From UBA6055 sp965214085 (GTDB lineage: Bacteria; Chloroflexota; Anaerolineae; Aggregatilineales; Phototrophicaceae): a stretch of 64,000 bases of DNA. A program made the translations under genes and the position numbers. The notes under the pieces were generated by a model, which saw only the letters and a program-made list of their open reading frames with translations, did not search any database and had not been told where the DNA came from. The stretch is taken from the NCBI GenBank assembly GCA_965214085.1, contig OZ243937.1, positions 3,162,001 through 3,226,000 on the forward strand, written 5' to 3'. Position 1 is the first letter of the stretch. The number at the start of each line of letters is the position of its first letter. Positions 33,571 through 41,136 of the stretch are shown here, piece after piece.

Positions 33571-34238
33571 ACGTTCAGATATATCCGGTAGCTGACAGAT
33601 AGCGCGATGAATAAGCACAAGAACGCGCCACGGCGGTACAAATCCCGCTGCCACTTAACAAAGACCAGGACGCAGATCAGCTGGGCGATAATCACGACAG
33701 CAGCGAATAGATGCGTGTAAGTCGGCACAGCCGCCATCAAGAAAGCCAAAAGCCAGCGCTTTGCGTTGGGCTTGCGAATAAATCGCAGCAGCGCCCATTG
33801 AAAGCCAACGGCGCCAAATGCCAAAACTGCGTAGGGGCGCGCTTCATGGCCGTAGTAGACGAATAAACTGTAAGTACCCAGCAGAACTAGCCCCAGCCAT
33901 GCCGCATGCGGGCTAAACAGGTCCTGCGCCAGCCGGGCAAAAATCGCCAAGGCAAGTACGGTTGTCAGCGTTGAAGCAAAGCGGACCACATGCTCGTGAT
34001 GCCCAAAGAAATGAACCCAGATGTCTTGTAAGAAATTCTCCGGCGGAACTTGCTGGAAAATCTGGCCGATATGCCGCATCAGGCCGACGCGCTCTAAATT
34101 GTCGAGGGCGTAATCTACCACCCAGGCTTCGTCCTGGCGGTAGGGGCGGTCGTGAAAATGATGCGCCTGCACGCCGATCAAGAAGAGGATCGTTAGGGCG
34201 GTGACGAATAGCGCGAACAGGCGCGAGCGGGGATCAAG

Positions 34239-34544
34239 GTTCACGGATCAGGGCAATCGCATCAAAACTGGCATCGGCTGCGACGAGCAAAATTAAACTG
34301 AAATTTAACCACAGAGACACAGAGAGCACAGAGAAAAATCTATCATATTTTGGTATTGTGAAATTGCACTTCAATTTTGAACCCAATTTTATGAAACCTG
34401 CCGAAGCCTGTCGAAATCTGCAGGGGCGATCCTTGGCTCGCCCGTAGGCACGCAGCATTTGTTTCATATTTTGTGTGAGCCAAGCCGTGACTTGCGAGCA
34501 ACTGTGTTGGAAATAATTTGGATGCGATTCCTCTGTTCACGGAT
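34239..34544. mobile_element. CAGGGCAATCGC-family element (286 bp) with 10-bp target duplication
   Basis: GTTCACGGAT occurs at 34239-34248 and again at 34535-34544, directly outside an element (34249-34534) that starts CAGGGCAATCGCATCAAAA and ends TTTGGATGCGATTCCTCT. Inside are an ACAGAGACACAGAGAGCACA tract, a GCGATCCTTGGCTCGCC module and a TGTGAGCCAAGCCGTGACTT module. The left duplication overlaps the GTG start of the GT39-like gene, so the element separates that gene from its original upstream region. No gene is inside. Confidence 0.85.
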
Positions 34545-34631
34545 GCCATAAGAATGGCAGCATGATAACATGAGCGCTACCGTCGCGCTAGCAAGCGGGA
34601 GGCCCCATAGGCGCGGCGGCGGCGAAACGCA

Positions 34632-34985
34632 ATGCGACAATTATTGCGCCGGGATTTGACCATTAAGAACATACCAGCTTCGCCGAAACCAAGTATTGTC
34701 CGCTGCGCTTCTTGCGACGGTTACGGCTGGTTTGAGGATGACTTCGGCGGGGATAGCGCTTACTGTGATTGGTGCGCCGGCGTCGGTTACGTTTATCATC
34801 GCGACGGGCGCGACTCGGCGATACCAAAAGCCGATTACGAGGCGGTCGCGGATGAGCTGGAAGGGCTGGAGCAAAAGCGGCTGCGCGAGCTGGGTTATCA
34901 AGGCGCCGCCAAGAAACCCTGGCAGCAGCAGATTCGCAAAGATACCCAGCTCGGCCGCAACCCCTATGCCGACGGCGATACCTGA
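34632..34985 (+). CDS. Small DnaJ-type zinc-finger protein
   Basis: 117 residues. Residues 22-60 contain CASCDGYGW and CDWCAGVGYVY, two C-x2-C-x-G-x-G units as in the DnaJ central zinc finger. These would bind one zinc ion. There is no J domain. The remainder is charged and helical. DnaJ-type fingers often occur in small chaperone- or nucleic-acid-associated proteins; this one has no recognised name. It is convergent with the neighbouring phage-type cassette, separated by 24 bp. Confidence 0.7.
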   Translation: MRQLLRRDLTIKNIPASPKPSIVRCASCDGYGWFEDDFGGDSAYCDWCAGVGYVYHRDGRDSAIPKADYEAVADELEGLEQKRLRELGYQGAAKKPWQQQIRKDTQLGRNPYADGDT

Positions 34986-35009
34986 CCAGTCCGTCTTATT
35001 CGCCGGCGC

Positions 35010-35231
35010 CTAGCAATCCGGCGCTTCGGATTCCGGCTGGCGCAGCTCATTAAGCAAGCGCGCGATTTCCACCAACAAATCGTCCAGCCGACTCTCTGTG
35101 CGCTGGCTGACCTCGCCCAGACGCTCGATCAATTGGGCTGTCTCGCCGGGTGGAAAACTGCGATAGGACCACCAGTACACGATGACCACCACCGCCAGCA
35201 CCAGCACTTGAAAACCTTGCTCGAAATCCAT
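35010..35231 (-). CDS. Small membrane protein, possible holin-like
   Basis: 73 residues: one N-terminal membrane helix (GFQVLVLAVVVIVYWWSY), then an amphipathic helical segment AQLIERLGEVSQRTESRLDD, likely a coiled coil. It is the last gene of a three-gene minus-strand cassette with phage-structural-type proteins. A single helix plus coiled coil is seen in some holin or lysis accessory proteins, but this is position-based inference. Confidence 0.6.
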   Translation of the reverse strand: MDFEQGFQVLVLAVVVIVYWWSYRSFPPGETAQLIERLGEVSQRTESRLDDLLVEIARLLNELRQPESEAPDC

Positions 35232-35274
35232 ACATCCTCCTCGTCGTTAGTTTCTAGTGGAAATACGGCCGCGA

Positions 35275-35727
35275 TCAGGCCGCGTCCACGCGGATGCGCA
35301 GCGAGCCGCTGGCGAATTGCCCGGCCAGCTGATAAAGAAACACATCGTGAACGCCCGCATCCAGCGCCGATAATGTCAAGGAAGCTTGGCCCGCGATCAC
35401 GGCCAGCTTGCCTTGCGCGATGACCTCATCGTCGCGAAGGAGCAGGTAAGCCAGTTGGCTGTCCGCGGCGATGCGCTCATCGGCACAGCGGACGACCGGA
35501 TCGGCTTGCCCGACCTCCATCCTTGTCAAGTCTGCCGCCAGCGACAGGCTCCCGAATTGATTGAGCAGGTCGCTGGCGCGCTGCTGCTCGGGCAGATTGT
35601 GAGTCATCAGGTGGATGCGCGACAGACCGCCGCCGACAGAAACGCCGCAAGTGGCTTTGCCCAGCGCCGCCCGCGCCACAGCATCCAACATGGCGCTATT
35701 CAGGTTCGTCTGTCCGGTGATGTCCAT
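35275..35727 (-). CDS. Phage-structural-type protein, unknown
   Basis: 150 residues, beta-rich, no signal peptide. It starts MDITGQTNLNSAMLDAVARA and has regular strands through GKLAVIAGQASLTLSALDAG and FASGSLRIRVDA. It begins 3 bp after the stop of the 170-residue gene, so the two are co-transcribed. The repeated short strands fit a virion or tail-associated protein, but I do not recognise the family. Confidence 0.6.
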   Translation of the reverse strand: MDITGQTNLNSAMLDAVARAALGKATCGVSVGGGLSRIHLMTHNLPEQQRASDLLNQFGSLSLAADLTRMEVGQADPVVRCADERIAADSQLAYLLLRDDEVIAQGKLAVIAGQASLTLSALDAGVHDVFLYQLAGQFASGSLRIRVDAA

Positions 35728-35730
35728 CAG

Positions 35731-36243
35731 CTATATCTCCTTCGCCCAGAATTGTGGATGCAGGCTGACGACTTCCATCCTGGCGGTATTGCCGCCGGCG
35801 CCTGATTTCCATCGCAGCTTAAAAGTGTGGCTGCCCGCGTTCAAGCCGGGGATCAACATGACAAAGGACAGCAGTTTGTGACGGTTGGTGTCGTAGGTAG
35901 CCCCAACCGTATGGCGAATGATGCCGTCATCGGCGACGTAATCCACATCGTCTACCGCCACATTAAAAAAGACAGAACCGCTATTGTGTGAACACTGCAC
36001 CGTGCCGGTGAATCCCAATAGCACATCGCCGCCATGAGTCGTCAGCGTCAGCGCCAAATTCACAGCGTCAACATCGACAAATTCGGTAGCCGTTGTCTCC
36101 AGGCGAGATTGGCCGCTGATGAACTGGCCGGCGCTGCTATCCAGGCGGTCCTTCAGGTGATTCAAGTTGTCGCGTACATTGGCGTTCAGGTCCAACGATG
36201 TTAGGGGTTCGCTGGTCCAGGTTTTGGGGGCTGTCCATGCCAC
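35731..36243 (-). CDS. Phage tail/structural-like protein
   Basis: 170 residues from GTG 36243, behind AAAGGAC. The N-terminus AWTAPKTWTSEPLTSLDLN, then NVRDNLNHLK, is a pattern I associate with phage tail or virion proteins (W-x-x-G/S-E-x-[LV]-T-x-x-x-[LM]-N-x-x-[IV]-R-D-N-L). The rest is a beta-sandwich-like region with NSGSVFFNVAVDDVDYV and KLRWKSGAGGNTA, which could be a receptor-binding or decoration domain. It heads a three-gene cassette with a cassette box 40 bp upstream. Confidence 0.7.
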   Translation of the reverse strand: MAWTAPKTWTSEPLTSLDLNANVRDNLNHLKDRLDSSAGQFISGQSRLETTATEFVDVDAVNLALTLTTHGGDVLLGFTGTVQCSHNSGSVFFNVAVDDVDYVADDGIIRHTVGATYDTNRHKLLSFVMLIPGLNAGSHTFKLRWKSGAGGNTARMEVVSLHPQFWAKEI

Positions 36244-36281
36244 GTTAAGTCCTTTCGCTAGGCTAATCAGTAGCCCAACGA

Positions 36282-36297
36282 TAGAACATATATTCTA
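36282..36297. promoter_or_regulatory. Cassette box upstream of the structural genes
   Basis: TAGAACATATATTCTA is palindromic at seven of eight base pairs. It lies 39 bp before the GTG of the 170-residue structural gene. It resembles the boxes before the terminase and portal genes and differs by one base from GAAC-N4-GTTC. Confidence 0.55.
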
Positions 36298-36385
36298 GGT
36301 ATTGGCGACTGTTTGGTCGCTCATTGCCAGCGGGGTCTGCCAGTGCTGCAAATTCTACTGTACTGGTCCTGATATATTCGAGCCA

Positions 36386-37603
36386 TCAACCGTCGGGAAG
36401 CTGCACTTGCCCGTCCACAACCCGATAGACCCGCGCCCGCCGCAGGAAATCGGCGTCAAAGATGTCCAGGTCAGTTGTGGTGAGCAAGGTTTGCGCATCC
36501 CCGTCCAGCCGGTCCAGCAAGAATTGACGGCGCTTGCCATCGAGCTCGGCTACAACTTCATCCAGCAGAAAGAGCGGATAAGCGCCCAGTTGATCGCGCA
36601 TCCACTCCAGCTCGGCGAATTTCAGCGCCATCACCGCCGTTCGCGCCTGCCCGCGGCTGCCGTATAAGCCGCTATCGCGATCATTGATAAACAGACGCAG
36701 TTCATCCCGGTGCGGTCCAGCCAGGGTCAATCCGCGGCGAATGGCCTCGTTGCGCCGCGCCAGCAGTTGCTCTTGGAATTGCGGGGCAATATCATCGGCG
36801 GCCAGCTGGCGGTTGAGATCGAGCCCCAGCACGTCAAAGGAAAGCTGCCCGCCATTGCCGTTTGCGCGGGGCATGATGCTGGGCAGATATTTCAAGCTGA
36901 GCGACTCCAGGCCGCCCGTGAGCGCATGGTGATTGTCGCGCGCCTTGACCTCCAGCTCGCGCAAGAAGCGCTGCCGCCCGGCGATGATAACGGCGCCGTT
37001 GCTCGCCAGCTGCTCATCCCAGTATTCCAGCTCAACCGCGCCGGCGCGCTTCTCGTTGACGCGTTTGAGCAGGGCGTTGCGCTGGGGCAAGATCTTCTCG
37101 TACTCGCGCAGCGCCAGGAAATAGTCGATGTCGACTTGCTGCAGGGTCGCGTTCATGAAGCGGCGGCGGTCGGCGGGCGACCCTTCCACCAGCGACAGGT
37201 CCTGGGGCAAGAAGAGCACGACGTTGAGCAGGCCAATCACATCCATGACGCGCTTCTCGACGCTGTTGTGTTTGACCGACTTCTTGAATCGGGGCGAGCC
37301 GCTGCTCATATCCAGCATCAGGGTGATATCCAGCTTGTCGTAGGCGCCTTCTCCGCCACCGCCCAGCTCAGCCGAAAGCCGGGCGAATGGGATGGGATCG
37401 CCCTCGGTGCGCCAGTGGATGAGCTGGCGGTCGCTGGTGGTATAAGGCGATGTCGAGGTCGATAAATAATAGATGGCTTCCAGCACGCTGGTTTTGCCCT
37501 GGGCATTGTCGCCAAAAAGCACGACCGGGCAGCCGGCGGGCAAGCTCAGCTCCAGCCGCGCGTAGTTGCGAAAATTAGTCAGAGAGAGGTGGTCAATCCG
37601 CAT
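36386..37603 (-). CDS. recF: DNA replication/repair protein RecF
   Basis: 405 residues. Walker A FGDNAQGKTSVLEAIYYL with the RecF N-terminus MRIDHLSLTNFRNY; the conserved FLPQDLSLVEGSPADRRRFM; the LAGPHRDEL segment; signature GSRGQARTAVMALKFAE; Walker B FLLDEVVAELD; and an LLTTTDLDIFD switch. RecF loads RecA at single-strand gaps together with RecO and RecR. Its length is slightly above typical (360-380). It is not next to dnaA/dnaN here, so the classic replication cluster is broken up in this genome. It is monocistronic as far as can be seen. Confidence 0.93.
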   Translation of the reverse strand: MRIDHLSLTNFRNYARLELSLPAGCPVVLFGDNAQGKTSVLEAIYYLSTSTSPYTTSDRQLIHWRTEGDPIPFARLSAELGGGGEGAYDKLDITLMLDMSSGSPRFKKSVKHNSVEKRVMDVIGLLNVVLFLPQDLSLVEGSPADRRRFMNATLQQVDIDYFLALREYEKILPQRNALLKRVNEKRAGAVELEYWDEQLASNGAVIIAGRQRFLRELEVKARDNHHALTGGLESLSLKYLPSIMPRANGNGGQLSFDVLGLDLNRQLAADDIAPQFQEQLLARRNEAIRRGLTLAGPHRDELRLFINDRDSGLYGSRGQARTAVMALKFAELEWMRDQLGAYPLFLLDEVVAELDGKRRQFLLDRLDGDAQTLLTTTDLDIFDADFLRRARVYRVVDGQVQLPDG

Positions 37604-37678
37604 TGGCGCTCGGGTCTTGGCCTAAGGACGCTTGCCATTGTAAACCCGCGCGGCAAAGCGCGACAGTCTGGCTCGGCT

Positions 37679-38815
37679 TTACCGTGCCGCCCACTTGGGC
37701 AGGTAGGCGTCTTCGATGATCTCGCGGCTTTCGCCGGTGGCCAGGTCATGAACCCAGACTTCGGGGCGCGCCGGCACGCCCGATTCCGCATCGACGACGA
37801 ACGGAAAGCGCTGCATCACCAGCCGCTGCCCACCCGCGTCCCAGCGGAAATATGAGGTGTTGTAATCAGGATCGTAAGCGACCGCTTGCCAATCCGCGCT
37901 CTCGGCCGCCAGCGCCCGGATGTACAGCTGATGCCCTTGCGTCCAGCGCGAGTCGGTGTAGCGGCGGGCGATGGCGACAGACCGACCATCCGGGCTAATC
38001 CGCGCCGCGACATCGTCTATGGGTCCATTAGAATCGGTGAAGGCGGCGAATTCTTTTGCGGCCAGGTCGGCAATTTGCAGGTGACCGTAGAACTGCCCAT
38101 CGCGGAAGACGAGATCCGGGAAAATGACCTGCTGGCCGTTGGGGGACAGCGCGCCCATCACGCCATAGGACGAGGGGATAAAACGCAGTTGCGCGTCATC
38201 ATCGCCGCGCGACACCAGATTGTAGAGCAAGATCCCCGGCTGAGTGGAATCGGCGCTATAGAAGGAAACCATATTACTGTCGCCGGACCAGACCGCGCTG
38301 TGCCCCACAATCTGCGTATCGCCGATAAGGGGAATGGTGTCATAGCTTGGGCTAGCCATATCGACCAACCAGATGCGCGACAAACCAAAACTCGTGCCCA
38401 GGGATTCGGAGCGCTGGTAGGCCAGCATTTCATCATTGGGGCTGAAGACCGGTGCCGTGCACAACGCCCTTATCGCGGCGCAATCGACCAGGTCGCGAAC
38501 ATTGCCGCTGGGAATATCCAGCAAGCGCAGGGTTACGCCGCGGCCAGCGCTATGCTCGGCATAGACCAGCCAGCGGCCGTCATGGCTGATATCAAAGTCA
38601 GACACGCCGCGCTCGCTGAAGGTCAACTGCTGCTGATGGCCGGGCCGGTCTATGTCCGACAGCCAGACATTTTGCGGGGAACCCAGTGCCGGATAGAGAT
38701 AGGCGACCTGTATCGGCTGTCGCGCCGGATCGCCCAGATAAGCGGCGATGCCTACGCCCGCCAGGCATAAGGCGACCAAAATGAAAACGGCAAAGTCAAG
38801 CTTGTCCAGTTTCAT
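37679..38815 (-). CDS. Membrane-anchored TolB-like beta-propeller protein
   Basis: 378 residues. An N-terminal membrane helix (DFAVFILVALCLAGVGIAAYL) is followed by six or so WD40-like/PD40 blades: VSDFDISHDGRWLVYAEHS, APVFSPNDEMLAYQRS, HSAVWSGDSNMVSFYS, MGALSPNGQQVIFPDL, AARISPDGRSVAIARR and SYFRWDAGGQRLVMQR. It would sit outside the membrane as a binding platform; no catalytic motif is seen. It ends 75 bp upstream of recF's start on the same strand. It lies 15 bp after the DUF1980-like gene and may belong to that operon. Confidence 0.75.
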   Translation of the reverse strand: MKLDKLDFAVFILVALCLAGVGIAAYLGDPARQPIQVAYLYPALGSPQNVWLSDIDRPGHQQQLTFSERGVSDFDISHDGRWLVYAEHSAGRGVTLRLLDIPSGNVRDLVDCAAIRALCTAPVFSPNDEMLAYQRSESLGTSFGLSRIWLVDMASPSYDTIPLIGDTQIVGHSAVWSGDSNMVSFYSADSTQPGILLYNLVSRGDDDAQLRFIPSSYGVMGALSPNGQQVIFPDLVFRDGQFYGHLQIADLAAKEFAAFTDSNGPIDDVAARISPDGRSVAIARRYTDSRWTQGHQLYIRALAAESADWQAVAYDPDYNTSYFRWDAGGQRLVMQRFPFVVDAESGVPARPEVWVHDLATGESREIIEDAYLPKWAAR

Positions 38816-38830
38816 AGCGCCACCTGCCGG

Positions 38831-39589
38831 TCAGGGATAGAGATAGGGCTGCCGTGGTTCAGCGACCGCCTCGAGCGTATCGGCGAATAGCACGGGCATA
38901 AACTCGTCATCGAAATCCGCCGCCTGCAGCTTGCCACGCGCGCGCAGCCAGGAGCCGGTCTCAAAATCGGCTGCGCCAGGCCCGCTGACCGGCATGCCAA
39001 TGGGGAAGGCGTCGGCGACGCAGCAGCTCATGGTGAAGCGCGAGAGCATGAAGGCGTCGACTGCAAAGCCTGGCTCGCGATAAACGAAGCCAGTAACATC
39101 GGCGGGCGTGCCATTAAAGGCGGCCGGCGAAGACGCGCGCTCGAACTCGCGCAGCCAGTCCAGGATGTTGCGGTCCAGCGGGCTGCGCTGGAAAGCCGCC
39201 TGGCTGGCCACGCCCACGGGGCTCAGGCTGATGCCGCCGTTCACCGCTTCAATGCCGAGCGAGCGCGAGGGCACAATCAGCGCCAGCAGCAGGGGCAAGG
39301 CGACGATGAGCAGGATATCCCAGCCGACCTGGAAGTGCTGATGCTGGTGGCATTCGTCGTCGGCGGCGCGCAAGCTGCTGTAAATGTTCACCAGGGCCAG
39401 CACCAAAAATACCGCCGCGCCGACAACCGCCAGCCAGGCGAAGCGCTGATTGATGTAATATGCCAAATTGCCGCTGATAATCAGCCAACTGAAATAGAGG
39501 CCCATGCCCAACAGGATGGCCGTCTTCGCCCAGACGATGCGGTCGCTGTGCGGCGCTGCGTGGTGATGATGGTCGCCCAACGTTGTCAT
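38831..39589 (-). CDS. TIGR03943/YcgQ-type permease-associated protein
   Basis: 252 residues. The His-rich N-terminus (GDHHHHAAPHSD) suggests metal binding. Two membrane segments follow (ILLGMGLYFSWLIIS and WLAVVGAAVFLVLALVNIY), then DDECHQHQHFQ and a further helix. The C-terminal half contains VTGFVYREPGF and FTMSCCVADAFPIGMPV, the TIGR03943 (DUF1980) hallmark. These proteins pair with the permease encoded just upstream and, in other bacteria, are often under zinc-responsive control. Metal transport, probably zinc-related, is inferred. Confidence 0.8.
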   Translation of the reverse strand: MTTLGDHHHHAAPHSDRIVWAKTAILLGMGLYFSWLIISGNLAYYINQRFAWLAVVGAAVFLVLALVNIYSSLRAADDECHQHQHFQVGWDILLIVALPLLLALIVPSRSLGIEAVNGGISLSPVGVASQAAFQRSPLDRNILDWLREFERASSPAAFNGTPADVTGFVYREPGFAVDAFMLSRFTMSCCVADAFPIGMPVSGPGAADFETGSWLRARGKLQAADFDDEFMPVLFADTLEAVAEPRQPYLYP

Positions 39590-39614
39590 CGGCCTGTTCT
39601 CTCCAGCATTTTCA

Positions 39615-40634
39615 TCAGTATCCGAGGGCGAGGTTGATCAATACACCCGCCAGCAAATTCAGCACAAAGGGCAGCAGAACGAGGTAGAGCACGATGCGTT
39701 TGCGGAAAACGCCGGTGAACATCAGCGTGCTCTTGATATCGACCATAGGACCGAAGCTCAGGAAGCTGACGATGGCGCCGGTGGTAAAGGTATTCACAAA
39801 TGCCAGCGCCAGGAAGCTGTCCACGGTCGAGCAGACACTGAGAATATAGGCAAGAACCTGCATGAACAGCACCGAAAGCACGGAGCCGGTGCCCAGCGCC
39901 AACAAGCTCTCCTGCGGCACGAGCGTTTGCATCAAGGCGGCCAGGGCCGAGCCAAGAATGAGAAAGCGCCCCATCTCGAAGAATTCATCAGCGGCGATCT
40001 GCAGGGCTTGCAGCAGTTTGGCGCGCGTTGCCGCCGGCGCCTCATGTTCGTGCGCATGGTCCTGCTCTTGCGATACGGGCTTGAGCACAGCGCTAGGCTT
40101 GGCAAACGCGCCGATGACCAGACCGACAGTTACCGCGACCAGGATGGTGACGACGATGCGGCCGATGAAGACGGGACCGAAACCGAAGGCGATGTAAGTG
40201 CTGGCGAAGACGATGGGGTTCATAAAGGGCGCGCCCAGCAAGAAAGCTACTCCCAGCGAAACGGGCAGCCCCTTGTTAAACAAGCGGCGCGTCACCGGGA
40301 CGACGCCACACTCACAGACTGGGAAGGCCAAGCCCAGGAAGGCGCCCATGACCGTCGCCGCTAGCCGGTTGCTGGGCACAAAACGCCAGATGTCTTCGGC
40401 TTTGACGAAGGCTTCGATTAAGCCGGCGGTTATCGAACCCAGCAGCAGGAAGGGCGCCGCTTCGACGAAGATGCCCAGGAAGCGCGTGGCGAATACGCCA
40501 ATAACCAGCGCATAATCGATGCCGCTGCTGATGGCCTGGTAGCCTGTCGCCGCCAGGAAGAATACCAGCAGTAAAACGAAGAACAGCCGTTTGAACAAAC
40601 TTGTACTCGCTTTGCCTTCGCCTGTGGCGTTCAT
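39615..40634 (-). CDS. YcgR/DUF318-type permease
   Basis: 339 residues with eight or so membrane helices. FVEAAPFLLLGSITAGLIEAF and LGLAFPVCECGVVPVTRRLF contain the family's C-x-C-x2-P-V motif. SVCSTVDSFLALAF and GAIVSFLSFGPMVDIKS are the matching second-half motifs. A central loop has DHAHEHEAPA, a His-rich potential metal site. The family includes ArsP-type organoarsenical exporters and the YcgR partners of YcgQ. It precedes the TIGR03943 gene by 25 bp, so they form an operon. A palindrome lies at 40657-40666 in its promoter region. Confidence 0.82.
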   Translation of the reverse strand: MNATGEGKASTSLFKRLFFVLLLVFFLAATGYQAISSGIDYALVIGVFATRFLGIFVEAAPFLLLGSITAGLIEAFVKAEDIWRFVPSNRLAATVMGAFLGLAFPVCECGVVPVTRRLFNKGLPVSLGVAFLLGAPFMNPIVFASTYIAFGFGPVFIGRIVVTILVAVTVGLVIGAFAKPSAVLKPVSQEQDHAHEHEAPAATRAKLLQALQIAADEFFEMGRFLILGSALAALMQTLVPQESLLALGTGSVLSVLFMQVLAYILSVCSTVDSFLALAFVNTFTTGAIVSFLSFGPMVDIKSTLMFTGVFRKRIVLYLVLLPFVLNLLAGVLINLALGY

Positions 40635-40656
40635 CGGCTTAATTCGTCAATTCCTG

Positions 40657-40666
40657 AGAACGTTCT
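40657..40666. promoter_or_regulatory. Palindrome upstream of the permease operon
   Basis: AGAACGTTCT is a perfect 10-bp palindrome, 22 bp before the permease ATG, close to a possible minus-strand -10 (TACAAG). It could be an operator. A similar GAACGTTC core lies before the ABC-3C operon at 46606-46617. Confidence 0.4.
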
Positions 40667-40737
40667 TGTATGAAAAGTTGACACGATTCAAGTCTATTTT
40701 AGCAGATGCGCATACCGGCGCGCACTAGGTCTGACGT

Positions 40738-40940
40738 GGGGTAGTGTATCATATTCGGTTGAAATTCAATTTCACCACAAAGACACAAAGGCACAAAGGC
40801 ACAAAGCACTCAAAGAATATGGCATATTTCGATTGAGATACTCGGTGCTCTCGAATTCTCGGTGTACTCGGTGGCAAAATTGTCGAATCTTCGCCTAGGC
40901 CGAGTGAGCGGCGGCGACGTTACAGGATCGGACAAGCCTT
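40738..40940. mobile_element. Chimeric MITE-like element at the 3' end of the small membrane-protein gene
   Basis: The left half starts AGTGTATCATATTCGGTTGAA and an ACCACAAAGACACAAAGGCA tract, matching the inverted copy at 20436-20590. The right half has CTCGGTGTACTCGGTGG and ends in GGATCGGACAAGCCTT, the right end of the 17409-17717 family. The last two bases of that end, with the following A, form the TAA stop of the 57-residue gene. Confidence 0.7.
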
Positions 40941-41112
40941 ACTGCTGATCGTTGCTCGCCCGGCTCAAGATCGCGCCGATGATGACGCCCAATAAGGCGC
41001 CAAGCGGCATGCCGTAGGCCACGTTGCCCATGCTGATGCCGAAGCATATACCCAGTGCCAGACCGGCAATGACGCCAAGCGCAAACAGGAGACTGGGTGG
41101 CGTCGGTTTCAT
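40939..41112 (-). CDS. 57-residue membrane protein with glycine-zipper helices
   Basis: ATG 41112 opens a frame encoding two membrane helices: LLFALGVIAGLALGICFGIS and YGMPLGALLGVIIGAILS. Both have small residues at regular spacing, and the protein ends ASNDQQ. The function is unknown. Such glycine-zipper proteins pack in membranes as oligomers. The stop codon is partly supplied by the right end of the element at 40738-40940, so the original C-terminus may have been longer. It lies directly downstream of the cyclase operon on the same strand (24 bp) and may be its third gene. Confidence 0.65.
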   Translation of the reverse strand: MKPTPPSLLFALGVIAGLALGICFGISMGNVAYGMPLGALLGVIIGAILSRASNDQQ

Positions 41113-41136
41113 CTCCGCGCGTCCAAAGGGCTTAAC

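Larger units (their letters stand above)
31216..34244 (-). pseudogene. GT39/PMT-like membrane glycosyltransferase, split by an IS
   Basis: The N-terminal part (34244 down to about 33574, GTG start) has membrane helices and the GT39-like first loop with catalytic-type acid residues in YRQDEAWVVDYALDNL, plus VRFASTLTTVLALAIFARL and YGHEARPYAVLAFGAV. The C-terminal part (32575-31216) continues with more helices and a soluble domain. Joining across the IS982-type insertion gives an uninterrupted reading SYRIYLNV-LNFLDRGG-VIRYN, so the ancestral protein was about 675 residues. Before the insertion it would have moved sugars from a polyprenyl carrier to a substrate on the outer side of the membrane. 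It should now be inactive unless a truncated form works. Confidence 0.85.
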
